Of a stretch of DNA of 64,000 nucleotides, positions 31,701-42,629 are shown piece by piece (the first letter of the stretch is position 1; the number at the start of each line of letters is the position of its first letter). This stretch comes from Arcuatula senhousia. Lineage: Eukaryota; Mollusca; Bivalvia; Mytilida; Mytilidae. The notes beneath the pieces are model-generated. The model did no database searches, was not told the origin of the DNA, and was given only the letters and a program-made list of their open reading frames with translations. Where the stretch lies: positions 24,395,275 through 24,459,274 of the forward strand of contig OZ020308.1 in the NCBI GenBank assembly GCA_963971305.1, given 5' to 3'. Both the position numbers and the translations under genes were made by a program.

Positions 31701-32294
31701 TCACAAAAGGTGTTCTCCTGGTTTTCCTTTGTTTCAACTATTTTGGATGAAATAAACTCTAGCATTGAACAGTTTACAGAATGTAAAACTGTTAAGCAAT
31801 CAAAAGCACTTAAAACTGAAATAAAAAATAAAATTGACTTCTATTATGAAAATTTAATTCAAAATAAGATTGAAAATCTTACAATTAATAATAAAAATTA
31901 CTTGTATAAATTTATTAAATCTAAAACTGGATCACAGGAATTTTATCTTTCAAATACAAACTATGAAATAAGACAACTTTTTTCAAAATTTAGACTATGC
32001 GATCATTTTCTTAACATAGAAACAGGTAGATATAAAAAAGTTGAAAGAAATAAACGAGTATGTTTAAAATGTAATTTGGTAGAGGATGAGTGTCATTTCT
32101 TTTTTCATTGTAAGATATATGCATCAATCAGATCTCAATTAATCAACTATTTAAATAATCAATATAAAGATTTTAGTTTAAAACCTGAAATAGAAAAACT
32201 AAAAATTATTTTAAACCCCTCAACACCTGAAGAAGTTAAAATAATTGCCTCTTTCTTCAAACAGGCATTAGAACTGAGGAAGGAAGAACATTAA
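28728..32294 (+). CDS. LINE ORF2: AP endonuclease-reverse transcriptase, intact
   Basis: 1,188 residues without interruption. The N-terminal AP-endonuclease (~1-275) has SAWNIHGLG, LLETWKG, LILGDLNSRTG (~150-160) and SDHAQIEVF (~270). The RT has KKNKASGPDRI, FVDFQKAFDSIWRDG (~658), GVRQGDSISPTLFN (~715) and LQFADDLILIS (FADD ~760). The C-terminus has a CCHC knuckle, CLKCNLVEDECHFFFHC, near 1110-1128, a feature shared with the other LINE fragments here (44.6, 51.6 and 52.9 kb). Domain order and motifs fit the Jockey/I-like branch; a finer family is not claimed. It makes the nick and primes cDNA at the target. An unbroken frame means it could be active if the promoter is intact, but the 5' end is missing. 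Confidence 0.93.
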   Translation: MKRYINKLSISAWNIHGLGDKPNDEYFSKYIQSDINILLETWKGESQEYKIEGFNQFSKCRKKKKGSRRYSGGIIIYYKKQMHEGISYVVKGTDSENRLWIKLQKNFFGLQEDIYVCAVYIPPQNSNHFDDDFVKLEEEILRFSNKGEILILGDLNSRTGLNLDYIENDNTNINRFVEKELLPTQYYKSDYCFKRNNRDIVVNSHGNELIELCLSSRLRILNGRYIGDLLGNFTYMSNNGSSVIDYGIASEGLLSSVQFFKTCQFNYLSDHAQIEVFLKCKYKLQNAETFKEWSKSMSFKWDDQKSNLKLTNCLAEKETIRCIVDFETEDINESQSGVDGATNKLTNILTEISEKSCVLKLNNNKKRVNKRRHKWSDHSIVEMKHQINKIASKLRTYPFDQEGRNKYFSLLKTFKKAVKHKKNDYRKKVMNELENSFEKNKVDYWKMLKDMKNEKTIDKDDNEEIFHNLDDLEHHFKNQGESNKIDKEFQNNIESKLIERINSLEFQEITDKPFTITEVKKIVKILKKNKASGPDRIVNEVIKQSSTITAKAYTKLFNVILKSGYYPKSWEDSYIIPIHKSGNRHDMNNYRGISLMNCLSKVFSALLNSRLTCLMEKTYNKTQFGFRPNHRTSDSIFILKSIINKYLHKNKKKLYVCFVDFQKAFDSIWRDGLLYKLTNYGVGKYFLKVLESQFKETRCAFKHNNLVSRFFSINKGVRQGDSISPTLFNIFINDLSDIFSEASCSPVSLLKSKLGCLQFADDLILISEDKAGIQKSLNNLSNYCSKWQLTVNVKKTKTMIIQNKPGKIIESFAEYNQQKLENVKEYKFLGCLIVNNGSLAKCTIDLAKKARKVLFAIKSYTSNYGILPVKVSYNMFKQLVQPIMTYNAEICFMDSYLPLYRAQARGSKNNVIIDVLSFIDKTQIEKVHLNFIKTTLGVKKCTTNCFSRAELEALPVESFIKTQALVYLSRLHNENLNPLLKEAFELTKQLHSQKVFSWFSFVSTILDEINSSIEQFTECKTVKQSKALKTEIKNKIDFYYENLIQNKIENLTINNKNYLYKFIKSKTGSQEFYLSNTNYEIRQLFSKFRLCDHFLNIETGRYKKVERNKRVCLKCNLVEDECHFFFHCKIYASIRSQLINYLNNQYKDFSLKPEIEKLKIILNPSTPEEVKIIASFFKQALELRKEEH

Positions 32295-32433
32295 TTATTG
32301 ATGACTTTATTTTTATGGATAGTTCTACATGTATGTATTGTATTGAATGTGTTTTGTACTGTGAACTTTATATTGATGTCATGTGTGTGTATATTACTGC
32401 GACCCAATTATGGGCCAATAGTATTTGAATAAA

Positions 32434-32467
32434 GTTAAACACCAACTCACTCACCCACCCACTCACT
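32434..32467 (+). mobile_element. Detached tail of repeat copy A
   Basis: TTAAACACCAACTCACTCAC and ACTC repeats immediately after the LINE, matching 34721-34752 in unit 2. Confidence 0.7.
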
Positions 32468-32967
32468 CCTTTTTGAGTTGATTAAGGTTCCAGCCAAAGT
32501 CAAATGGGGTGAGTGGGGGAAGGTTTCAGACCAAATATTCCTAGCTTAACGTAGGAGGCGACTACGGCTCTTAGATTCTGACGTCGGGTCAGTGCTCAGC
32601 CCACAGAGCGACCAAGTGTGTACCCTAGGTGGCTGAATAGGGTAGCCCTCGTCCGCAGGGGTTGTCAGGTCTATAATACGGAAACCCTGACCGCTGACCA
32701 TAGTGGGCCAACGTGTGTGAAGAGTGCCACGCTTCATGCACGTAAAAGACCCCTTTGTGGACCGCCAAGGCTAAATTTTCTGCCCCTACCCACCTCTCCC
32801 CTTTTCCTGGGGTTCTTCAAAATTTACTTGTCTTTTGTTTCCCAACCCACCATCATGTTTCATTTATCATCATCATTTCATGTTCATTTTATCATCCTTT
32901 TCATGTTCATCGCATATAGCGTTGCACGGGCGTAAAACACCAACAGACTCACTCACTCACTCATTCT
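32468..32967 (+). mobile_element. ACTC-tailed SINE-like repeat, copy B
   Basis: Same family: GATTCTGACGTCGGGTCAG, CCTCGTCCGCAGGGG, AGAGTGCCACGCTTCATG, and an ending CGGGCGTAAAACACCAAC with (ACTC)n. It starts with GATTAAGGTTCCAGCC, like the second copy of unit 2. It ends where segmental unit 2 begins. Confidence 0.8.
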
Positions 32968-34204
32968 TTTATGTGCATCTGTGAAGCCTTCTAAAAATAA
33001 GAATATGGTCAAAAACATTATTCCACCTCGTAGCATTTAAAAGTTGCTTTAACCTGAACGGAAACCTGCATGATTTGGGACAAATAGACGGTCGGACAAA
33101 CGGACCTAAACACCATATGCTCTCTCCTTTTGTAGATAGGACATACAATTCAAGTGATTTAAGTTGCAATTCTTACATGTCGGAAGCACGTACAAAGCAC
33201 ATACATGACATATGCATGATAATCAAAATATTATATGGCTATTTATCTGCCTAATTCCGTGGTATTTTGTTTCTCTTACAATTTTTTCTTTCGCTTGATT
33301 TGAAACTGGTTCCAACTGTAATATGAAGACATCATAATAACAAAAGTATGACAAATCTTGTCATATTGGTATGACATATATCAAAGATTTTATGATATTT
33401 TTTACAAGATCAAAATTCTTCAAAAATTGAATTATGTCCCTTTGTATTTCAATTATAATCATTATTTTAAAATGTAATGAATAAAATATAATAACATTAA
33501 AATCAATTGAAATAAAAACAATAATTTATTTATCATTTTTACAGCGTAAAACCCAAAAACTGTACAATAAAAGGTATTTTGCAAATATTTTACCCTCTTT
33601 GCACCGTCCTTTGTAAATTTATTTGTTAAAATGAGTTGACTTAGAACAATTACTGAATCATCATACTAAGTTTCATTAAGTTTTTGCAATGCTTCTGTTT
33701 TCAATAGGAGCGATATTAAAGAAAAGTAGTCTAACATAAATCTTCAAAACATCCGTTTTCACCCTTGTTCTTAATGCAGAACGCGAACTGTCGGTTACCT
33801 AGCGTATTTTTACCATTTTGAGTAAACCGGCCGTAGTTTCGCCTATAACAATTGCGTCAGATATTGTTTTTCCCATTTTAATCAAGGCATACAGATTTCC
33901 TGAAAAAGAAAAATGAAAAAGGTTGACCTCGATCTGACAGTGAACAGAGAACAAATAAGTATAAATATATAAGGTCTGGCAAAGATTAGGCACATATAAT
34001 TCCCAACCTTCTAACAATCAATTTACATACTATACAACTAGAACTATTCAGAATACCAAATTAATACAATGAACGACAAAATCATTATGATACTATTTTG
34101 CGGTCTACATTAAAGACAAGGATATTAGAAATACAGTTATTTAATTAGACTGGTCAATTAAAGCAAATTAATTTTCTCAATTTAGGGAATATGGTATTTA
34201 GTGA

Positions 34205-34745
34205 AGCAGGTCCTTTTCGAAAGGTCCCGTGCGGGGCCCGGGTGGCGAATAGGCCCACAGCAGAGCATAGCTTGTCGTAAGAGGCAACTAAGGGTCTTGG
34301 GATTCTGACGTCGGGTCAGTGCTCAGCCCATAGAGCGGCCAAGTGTGTACCCTAGGTGGCTGAATAGGGTAGCCCTCGTCCGCGGGGGTTGTCAGGTCTA
34401 TAATACGGAAACCCTGCATTAACGCCGACCATAGTGGGCCAACGTGTGTGAAGAGTGCAACGTTAACGCTTCATGCACATATAAGACCCCTTTGTGGACC
34501 GCCAAGTAGTGCACCACATAGACTAGATTTTCCGCTCCTACCCACCTCTCCCCTTTTCCTGTGGTTCTTCAAAATTTACCGGTCATTTGTTTCCCACCCC
34601 ATTCCCATATTTCATTTATCATCATCATTTCATGTTCATTTTATCATCCTTTTCATGTTCATTTTCATCATCCTTTTCATGTTCATCGCCTGTAGATAAC
34701 CTATATAGCATTTCACGGGCTTTAAACACCAACTCACTCTCTCAC
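34205..34745 (+). mobile_element. ACTC-tailed SINE-like repeat, copy C (unit 2 counterpart of copy A)
   Basis: Uninterrupted: body, then TTTCACGGGC, TTTAAACACCAACTCACTC and an ACTC run. Gives the intact reference for the LINE insertion site in copy A. Confidence 0.8.
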
Positions 34746-35272
34746 TCACTCCTTTTTGAAAGTGATTAAGGTTCCAGCCAAAGTCCAATGGGGTGAGTGG
34801 GGGAAAGTTTCAGACCAAATATTCCTAGCTTGTCGTAAGAGGCGACTACGGCTCTTAGATTCTGACGTCGGGTCAGTGCTCAGCCCACAGAGCAACCAAG
34901 TGTGTACCCTAGGTGGCTGAATAGGGTAGCCCTCGTCCGCAGGGGTTGTCAGGTCTATAATACGGAAACCCTGACCGCTGACCATAGTGGGCCAACGTGT
35001 GTGAAGAGTGCCACGCTTCATGCACTTAAAAGACCCCTTTGTGGACCGCCAAGTAGTGCATCACATAGGCTAAATTTTACGCCCCTACCCACCTCTCCCC
35101 TTTTTCTGTGGTTCTTCAAAATTTACCGTTCCCTTGTTTCCCATCCACCCCATATTTCATTTATCATCATCATTGCATGTTCATTTTTATCATCCTCTAC
35201 ATGTTCATCGCCTGTAAATAACCTATATAGCGTTGCACGGGCGTAAAACACCAACTCACTCACTCACTCACC
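34746..35272 (+). mobile_element. ACTC-tailed SINE-like repeat, copy D
   Basis: Counterpart of copy B, directly following copy C. Ends GTTGCACGGGCGTAAAACACC and (ACTC)n at 35272, which is also the right edge of the segmental duplication. Confidence 0.8.
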
Positions 35273-35969
35273 GAAATTCTACATACAAAATATCGAGACG
35301 GAATTTGGTCACTTCATTTTTACAGGCGATCCACGGAAAAAAATACACAGTTCCTTCAAATGTCATGATGAAGCAAGCGTTTTCCGCTCAATACCATCTT
35401 CGTGGTCTTTATATCATTTTTCATTATAAGTGGCGCTGCAAAAATTGCGTATCCCCAGGATTGTTCCAGGGTTGGACCAGACCTTCCTTTGAAAATTTAA
35501 ATTTTAGCAATTTTTTTTTCTGAAAACACCATTTTATCCTTAAGCAGCAGAATTTCAGTGTGAGTTTAGATTATAAAACTAAGTAGTTAATTCCTTACAT
35601 CCTCCAATGGCGATTTGGAACTTCAACCTGATTTTTACAGGCGATTTTAAATCGGTCAACTTCAGTCGCCCTAGAGAGATATCCCGGATCATGATACTAG
35701 AAACATATAATTGCAACAAAATAACGTACAATCACCATGATTCGTTAGAAATTGAAATTATTCATATTTTTATTACTCCTTACGTTGACATCTTAGGTCA
35801 TTTTAATGACAATATATATAATTGAAGTTTAAAAGATGCGTTTTTTTATATTTTATTTTTATTATTTTTTTGCCTACTCTTTTTACCGCACAAATCATGT
35901 ATAATATGTAATGAAACAAATATAATTTGTTATTGATATGCCCTATGGGAACTGTGATTAGGACATAAG

Positions 35970-35970
<1 letters not shown>
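35273..35970. other. Intergenic, no gene recognised
   Basis: A weakly similar pair of words around TTTTTACAGGCGAT (about 35319 and 35632) hints at a small repeat. Open frames here have no recognisable motifs. Confidence 0.35.
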
Positions 35971-36062
<92 letters not shown>

Positions 36063-36095
36063 TTTATTTATTTATTTATTTATTTATTTATTATT
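35971..36095. repeat. (TTTA)n microsatellite
   Basis: About 30 nearly perfect tetranucleotide copies with one slip near 36061. Confidence 0.97.
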
Positions 36096-37299
36096 TTAAG
36101 TATAATATCATTATGACCCTCTGATTATGACCCTTGTGGTGCCTGTTTCAGTGGTACCAATGTCCCATCATCCTTGTGATTTTTTCATCAGATATCCTGT
36201 ATCCAAAAATAGTTTTTTTCCCAATATTTTATACCTAAACAAGTCTATAGTTGCACCGCATGGCCAACCTAGATTATGTCCCTTATGTTATTAATTATTT
36301 GCATTTAATTTCGATCCTTTCTTATAACTATAAATTATAATCATTTCTTATTAAAACAATATGTAATAAAAACTTTAATTTAATAATATTAAGTTTTAGA
36401 TAAAAACACAACAAATATTTACAATAACAAAATACATTATAAACTTTTCATAACTTATTTTTAATTTGTAAATTTCATTAAATTTCAATTTTGTACCTAG
36501 GAATACAAAGTTTCAAAGCAATTTTTGATAAGCCTCCTGATTCAATATCATGAGGCACCAAATCTAGAAATATAAAAAAAAAAAAAAAAAAAAAAATCTA
36601 GAAAATTATAGACGACTACCAGAATACAGAACAGATGACTTATGCTAAGAAAAGGACCAGCGAACACTCGAACTGGCATATATATAAAATTTGGGAAGGA
36701 CCACTAAACTTGAAAGGGGGGCTTTGAATTTTTGTTTTGACCAGATTTTTTAAAATTTTTATTTTGAATGCGTGAGAACAGAATTTTTATTTTTTGGAGG
36801 CGTTTTTCATTATAAGCATTATTCCATATAGCAGAAATCCTTCTTCAGAATATTTTTTTCTAATATCATTTTCAAAATATTTTTTTTAGGAAAAAAACAA
36901 ACCCCCCTTCAAGTGAAATGGTCGGTCCCTTACAACACAGTTCAGACAAACATATATTTACAACTGTTTTCAGATTTAAAAGACTTTTTCGAGTTCTTAT
37001 TCTGTTTTAAATGGTCGCTCTTCCTACCTCTTTAATTTATAGAAACAAATGCCTGTGGTGTATTTGGATAATTCAGGACTTTTCAGGATTTAAGCTAAAT
37101 GTATAAAATTATAAAATGTCAATTTATGAATCTTTTATGACAAATGTCATACACGTTATAACGTGTGCAACAATAACAGAACAATACTTAAGAATGTCCT
37201 AGTACATGTACCAGTACTTACAACTACTCATAACTCACAACTTTACCATATAACCCATAACATTTTTATGACACTTTCTAATGCATTGAATTATCTTTA
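36096..37299. other. Intergenic with old dispersed repeat
   Basis: 36265-36480 resembles the TTGTGTCCCTTA-type repeat seen at 42640 and 50465. An A run lies at 36572-36595. No gene was recognised. Confidence 0.4.
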
Positions 37300-37631
37300 T
37301 CTATATTACTAAAATAACGAAGCGTGTTTTGTTAGCCGGGTTGCAGCCAAAACAACAAATGCTACGACTAAGCTTAATATATCAAAAATAGGGGATGGTT
37401 GCGCCGTTTGAAAATTTCATCAGCACATACGCAATTATGCATATGTCTGCAGTTAGCCAATAAACCTAATTCATTGATCCGGATATTGTTCATAAAAAAT
37501 TCATATGTGCCACTCGACATTTTGGTGGGGTAACACAATCAAAGATAGTAACTGTATCTTTTATTGTGTGGTCTTTTTTTAAAAGCAATTCATCGATTTA
37601 TTTTTCCCGCGAATTCGCGGGTTTCTCCTAG
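37300..37631 (+). mobile_element. Non-autonomous Helitron, 332 bp
   Basis: Starts TC (TCTATATTACTAAAATAACG) after a host A at 37299 and ends CTAG at 37628-37631 before a host T at 37632, the A|T target and TC...CTRR termini of Helitrons. A perfect 16-base palindrome CCCGCGAATTCGCGGG at 37606-37621 sits 6 bases before CTAG, the expected 3' hairpin. No TSD or terminal inverted repeats, as expected. No Rep/helicase coding, so a hitch-hiking derivative. Confidence 0.88.
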
Positions 37632-38928
37632 TGAAATATATGATGACCATATTGATCGAGTAGCACAATCTCATATTTTCCAAATAAAGAAATAAGTGTT
37701 CAATGTCAACTTAACAAAACGGATGTTTACGTTTTGCAGCTACTTCATGATCATGTTTAGATTTCATTTATCAAAACATTTTTTTGGTTTGAGTGCTTTT
37801 AGTTTAAACATATGTATCCTGGATTGGGAAACAAGCTTATAGCTTCTATAAGTCCCTCTCCAGTTTGCTGTTTGCGAGTGTGACCTTTGTACTTTGTGTA
37901 CTTTTCGTTTAATACTTTTGGTTACTGACCTTCCAATGTTTTATTTAAATGCTGCTTATGAGAGGTTACTCCTTGAAATATGCATACACCATAACCTAAA
38001 TTACCCGTTTTTATACCCATTTTGGTATTTGTATTTCAAAAGAAAAGTTTAAACCAATTTGCAAAAAAAAAATAATAAGAACAAACTTTCCATACTTTAG
38101 TGTTACATGTAACACATACATCATTTATCAAATTTTACATACATCTTTGAAAACTGCATATTTAATTATTTATAAAACATTGGTAGACAAAAACGAATAC
38201 CGAGGGACAACCTTTCAAAGAGCTATTTGTGTGTGTGTATGTGAAACATGGAAAACCGGCAATGATAATTCACTCGTGATATAATTTTTTTGGGGTCGAT
38301 GCTTAAGCTTGTTCGCCTCCCCGTTCCACTGCACGCTCATCTATCAAAAAGATCGACTGAAAAACTTTAGCACTTGTTAAAGATCAGATGGTCTTTTCCC
38401 GAAAATTTTGTAAAAACGATAGTGATTCTACACGGTGACTGTATTTGAACTACCTATACCCTTTGGTCGCTAGCTCAATAAGATTGTAAACATTCATGCC
38501 TCCCCCCTCTTTTGGTTATACTCACAGGTGCTTGTGTATAATCAAATGTTGCTCGCTAAGAATTGGCTACCCGGACACTGAAAAATAACAAGACCGGCCC
38601 GCTTAAGCCCTAATTTTTTGACATCATATCTTAGAGACGAGGCCAACCGGGTCGTGCCTATGGTTTTCTTTTTGTTGTTTGGCTCAATGAAAATCACAAT
38701 TAAAAAAAAAATTAAATAAATAAAATAATTAATTTAAAAAATCAGACAGTAGTTACAAGGAATAATTCTGACAAGGAAAATTCCTTGGAAGTAACCATCC
38801 AAAAGTGCAATTGTATTTGAAGAAATTAAAGGAATAATTAAATGACAAAGGTACATGGGGTATTTTTTTTTTCTTTAACAAAAGTAGTGCATTGATTGTA
38901 AATACTTTTCTGCACTAAATGGCAAAAA
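37632..38928. other. Intergenic, no gene recognised
   Basis: No convincing coding or repeat structure was seen. Confidence 0.35.
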
Positions 38929-39430
38929 TTGGCTTTGAATTTTCTATACGGTTCGCATATATGCTTATTATTTCTTTATTTAGTCTTTATAGTTTTTTGC
39001 CTCTTGATGAAAACAGGCGATGCAAAAACAGAAATGAACCTTGGTTTACAGCATTACCAATGTTCATTTGATACCCATTTACAGTATAAAAATGCATATA
39101 CGTTCAAGTGTCTATTTTTATTGTATCTACTTTATAAACAAAGGTGCATAAAAAAATATTATTGCAAAAATTGATCTAGATAATTTTTAAATAATCTATA
39201 TTATCATATCATTACATTTAAATAATGATTTTAATATGGTTTTTATTCTAATTATAACTCATATGTACAATTATAAAATTAAATGTATATTAAAAAAAAA
39301 AAACTAGGGGACACAACTCCAGGCCGTAACTATAAAAAAAATGACAATTTTTGTAAAATAATTAATCATAAAAATTGCCGCCATTGAAAGTTTGTCCAAG
39401 TTTTTTTTAATTCATGGGTGTCGTAGATTA
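38929..39430 (-). repeat. Dispersed repeat, inverted copy of the TTGTGTCCC/ATATGAGTTATAA family
   Basis: Read on the minus strand, 39440 to 39090 gives GTTGTGTCCCCTAG, TAATATACATTTAAT, TGTACATATGAGTTATAA, TTGCAATAATA, TATGCACCTTTGTT and TATAAAGTAGATA. These are in the same order as plus-strand copies at 42640-42840 and 50465-50660. The open frame at 38929-39174 lies inside and is not a gene. Confidence 0.6.
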
Positions 39431-40400
39431 TCACTTTTTAGGCTGTGTTTATGTCATTAATCTAGGGTAGAGTAGAGTACGACCGCTTATATCATTTTTC
39501 TACCCACGCTGAATGAGGAGTCCAACTCTCAAAACATCACGCCTATAGAATTACAGTTTGAAATGGAGGCTAACTCCAGAGTAAGAACCCGAGTTACAAG
39601 AGTATCAAAGGAACGCCTGGAGTAATAACTCGAATTTCAGCAAAATGCCTTATTATGAATCCATACTCTACCCACGAATTAGTCCAAATAATTATGCTGT
39701 CTTGGAAGCCTTCTATAATTTTTGACGTTTGGTCTTCTCTGGGGATATCTATCAAGGCCGTAGCCAGCGGGGTGCGTTATGTGTGTTTGCACCCCCCTTT
39801 AGAGAGAATTTTTCTAAATTTCCTAGGGAAAATTGACAAAACTGAGGTTAACAACCCCTTACAAATTTTCATCAAAACGCACCCTCCCCCGGGGCTCTGG
39901 AAAGTTTGCACCCCCTTTTGAAAAATTCTGGCTTCAATCTTTATTGTCATATAAACTATATATACAGTTTGTGACAGTATAACATAGACATAAAGTTATA
40001 CACATGTAACAAGTTGAAAAAATATATGAAGCAAATGTTTAAGGTTCCCCTGTCCTCAGTTCTATAGACTTTTTAATAAAGGATCCTAATTTACATGCAT
40101 TTACCTCTGTTGGTGTTGATGGGTTTAATATATGTATATAATTTTTTCACTGATGTTTATGTCTTTAAAAATGCTATTAAAATAAAGAAACTCAAAATAT
40201 TCTTTTCTTAAGTATTAAAAAGTCCAAATGACAAAAAAAAAAAAAAAAAAAAAAAAAAACAGAAAGACGTCATGATTATCTGGACTTCCCTGAACACAGT
40301 AAGAAAAAAAAAGCATAAACGTGATGAATAGACTTTCCGACCTAGCTTGTAATCCGGGCTTGTAATGACCTGTTGAGCCGCAATATTTGACTTATCTATA
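39431..40400. other. Intergenic with an A/T homopolymer tract
   Basis: A ~27-base A run lies at 40232-40259. 40255-40440 resembles 48340-48420 and 48750-48790 (AATAGACTTTCCGACCT, AATATTTGACT..ACACAAGCGCCTGT), a shared dispersed repeat. No gene. Confidence 0.4.
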
Positions 40401-40404
40401 CACA

Positions 40405-40576
40405 AGCGCCTGTGGTAAACTAAAAGTAATTGAACACAAGTGTAATTGAAGCACTGTTTTTTTAACAGTGTAACGTTTAGTTATGAAAGCTTTTTGAAAG
40501 TCTTAGTTTTTAAAATCCACCAGTCCACAGGTGTCACTTGTGTGCTTGAACAGTAAAAATTTGTATTTGTAAAAAG
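40405..40576. repeat. Dispersed repeat related to 49822-49970
   Basis: Both copies read AAGCGCCTGTGG, a CACTGTTTTTTAA-like run, CAGTGTA-AACGT, TTTTGAAA, CACAGGTGTCA/CAGTGTCAAACAC and TTGAACAGTAAA in order. Copies are diverged. Confidence 0.55.
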
Positions 40577-42629
40577 TGGCTCCCGCAGGGTTAAAAACGA
40601 CCTGCGACCTGAGGGCTTTGACGTTACGCACGATATTGCGTTGCGTAAAGTAACATAAAATACTTGACGTTTTTCCCTTAAAAGTGGAGTCTAGCTATAC
40701 TTTTTAATTTTGTAAAGATTCAAAGTGTCATGCAATACAATCTTTGACCTAATTCTTATAAACTATAGATAATAGCTTTTTCAAATTTTATAAAGTTTTT
40801 TTTTTATTCTTCACTGTCTGTTTATTCACTCATTTTATTGTGTACATGCATGTATATACATATAGATCTTTTTTTCCGTTTCCAGTTCTCCGCTCAATGC
40901 ATCAGTTTGAATGAATTTTCATCTGTCGTAAAATAACAAATTGTGCAAAATTTTAGAAAGATTTGACTAATCCTTTTGTTTATCTTTCAAATCAAATGAA
41001 ACAAAAACCCGAATACAAGGATGCGACGCACAATCAGATCGAGAAAATAAACGAACAAGAATAACGTTAGCGGCTATAAAATACATAAAAAATATATTTA
41101 ACTTTTAAAGTTTTAATCAAACGATACTCACTGCATGTATTTCCATAAGAGTCTAGTCTCCTCTATGTGGGATTGTAGTTTGTTTTTTCTTTTTATATGT
41201 TATACGCATCGGCATGGCAAGAATTTGCAGTAATTATTTTGTTGTTTCATACAAAAAATCTACAAATTTAAACAAAATTAATACTCCCCCTTTGTTGCCT
41301 TTGACAATTATTGTAACTTTTCAAATTCTGAAATCTATATTCTCTTTTAAGGAAAACGTATTTTCTTGGATTTAAATTGAATCTTGACTCCTTTCCGTTT
41401 ATACTCTTAAGCCACAGGGTTAATCTTTTTCCATGTATATTAGAAAATTCCGCTTTATTGCACTTTATTCATGACTTCGCTCGATGTAAAAACGTTAAAT
41501 CGCAAGAATGGACATTTCGGCTAGATATACGCAAATTGTGACAATTTTCACTAAAACAGCATTATATCCGGGCTCTTGGGTATTTCGCCAGTGATTTAAT
41601 AGAACTTTTGATATGTATCAAATCGGTGCGATTTTCCCTTTTTTTTTTTTGGTTAAAAAATAAACCATCCAAAATTAATATTTTGATGCTTTTGTTGCTG
41701 TTTGTAACATGTTTGTAAAATGACGTTCCGGAAAAGATGGCTAGATGTAGCATTTGCCAACTAATAAGAGAATGGACGGCTCAATTTCTTTCGTTGACAA
41801 ATAAAATCATAGACTTATATTAGAACTGTTATGGGAAAAACAAAGAGTCTCTTGTGAGCCAAACATTTTAGGCAAATACAGTATAAAGTTTAGTATTGCA
41901 TTATCCTTTTTTTGTTTTGGACAGGGGCAATGCATTATTTATTTTGTGCCTCACTTGAAAGAAACGTCGAACAAAAAAAAAGGAAAAATAAAGTTTCAAC
42001 AACCATATAGTGTCTATATAGTAAAGATCTGGTATACACAATTTAATAAAGCATTCTGAAGGCAAAATAAAAGCGCCCCACCAAATAAGGCACACAACAC
42101 AGTCTATAAATGTGACGTTGGACAAGACATTTTTGACTTTGGTAAACAAGTTAAAGTCACATATTTTAAAAAAATGCAGCATGACATTTAAATAAAAAAT
42201 ATATTTTTGAAGTGGCGAAAAACTGTGCTTTGAGTATGCGAATCGTGTTTAATATATCTTGAAAATATAGAACTACACAAATACAAGAAAGAGGAACACT
42301 CGGCTTGGTCGCAATATCATGCAAATCGTCTTTTTAAGGGCGACTTCCGACCTACACTTCATAAAATAGACCTATGCCAAAAAACGACCTACGACCTCCG
42401 CCAAAATATGCCTTTGCGGCCTCAGGCCCCTTTTAAAAGCGGGGGGTACCCTGCGCGAGCCCCTTCTTTCAACCAAAGTTCTTTTAAAAAAATTGAAAAT
42501 TTTATACACTGACTCTTTATGGTAAATAATAAATCAAACCAAATTCAATAAAGAAACAAGCCTTTATTTTTGCAATTGACACCATGCAGCGCGTTTACAG
42601 CATGAAATTGTCGAAAAAAACAATGATAA
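40577..42629. other. Intergenic, no gene recognised
   Basis: Possible weak terminal inverted similarity (GGCTCCCGCAGGG at 40582, inverse near 42450) is noted but unproven. No frame shows known motifs. Confidence 0.3.

Larger units (their letters stand above)
27961..32433 (+). mobile_element. LINE (non-LTR retrotransposon), ~4.47 kb, 5'-truncated within ORF1, ORF2 intact
   Basis: Inserted between the body and tail of the preceding repeat; the uninterrupted counterpart is in unit 2 near 34718. It holds the end of ORF1, a ~560-base spacer, a complete ORF2 and a short 3' UTR ending ATTTGAATAAAG directly before TTAAACACCAAC. The integrity of the 3.57-kb ORF2 argues for a young insertion. A target-site duplication cannot be resolved because the site is low complexity. 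Confidence 0.85.
32970..35272 (+). repeat. Segmental duplication, unit 2 (empty-site version)
   Basis: Head-to-tail second copy of the 17990-32967 unit without the Ngaro, LINE and LINE-fragment insertions. Only ~2.3 kb corresponds to ~15 kb in unit 1. It shows the pre-insertion sequences at 33361-33370 (Ngaro) and near 34718 (LINE). Copy-specific small indels and scattered substitutions indicate the duplication is not very recent. Confidence 0.88.

Noticed and set aside
27054..34017. Duplicated small gene (66 and 72 residues at 27054-27254 and 33799-34017, minus)
   Set aside because: The pair is conserved only as part of the segmental duplication, lacks motifs, and the surrounding non-coding DNA is equally conserved.
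39655..39921. An 88-residue protein
   Set aside because: No motif; the region is full of CACCCCC words that look like a repeat and shows no splice or promoter signals.
40577..42465. A 1.9-kb element with terminal inverted repeats (GGCTCCCGCAGGG and inverse)
   Set aside because: Only ~13 bases agree, the neighbouring ACGACCT(A/G)CGACCT words are direct rather than inverted, and no TSD is visible.
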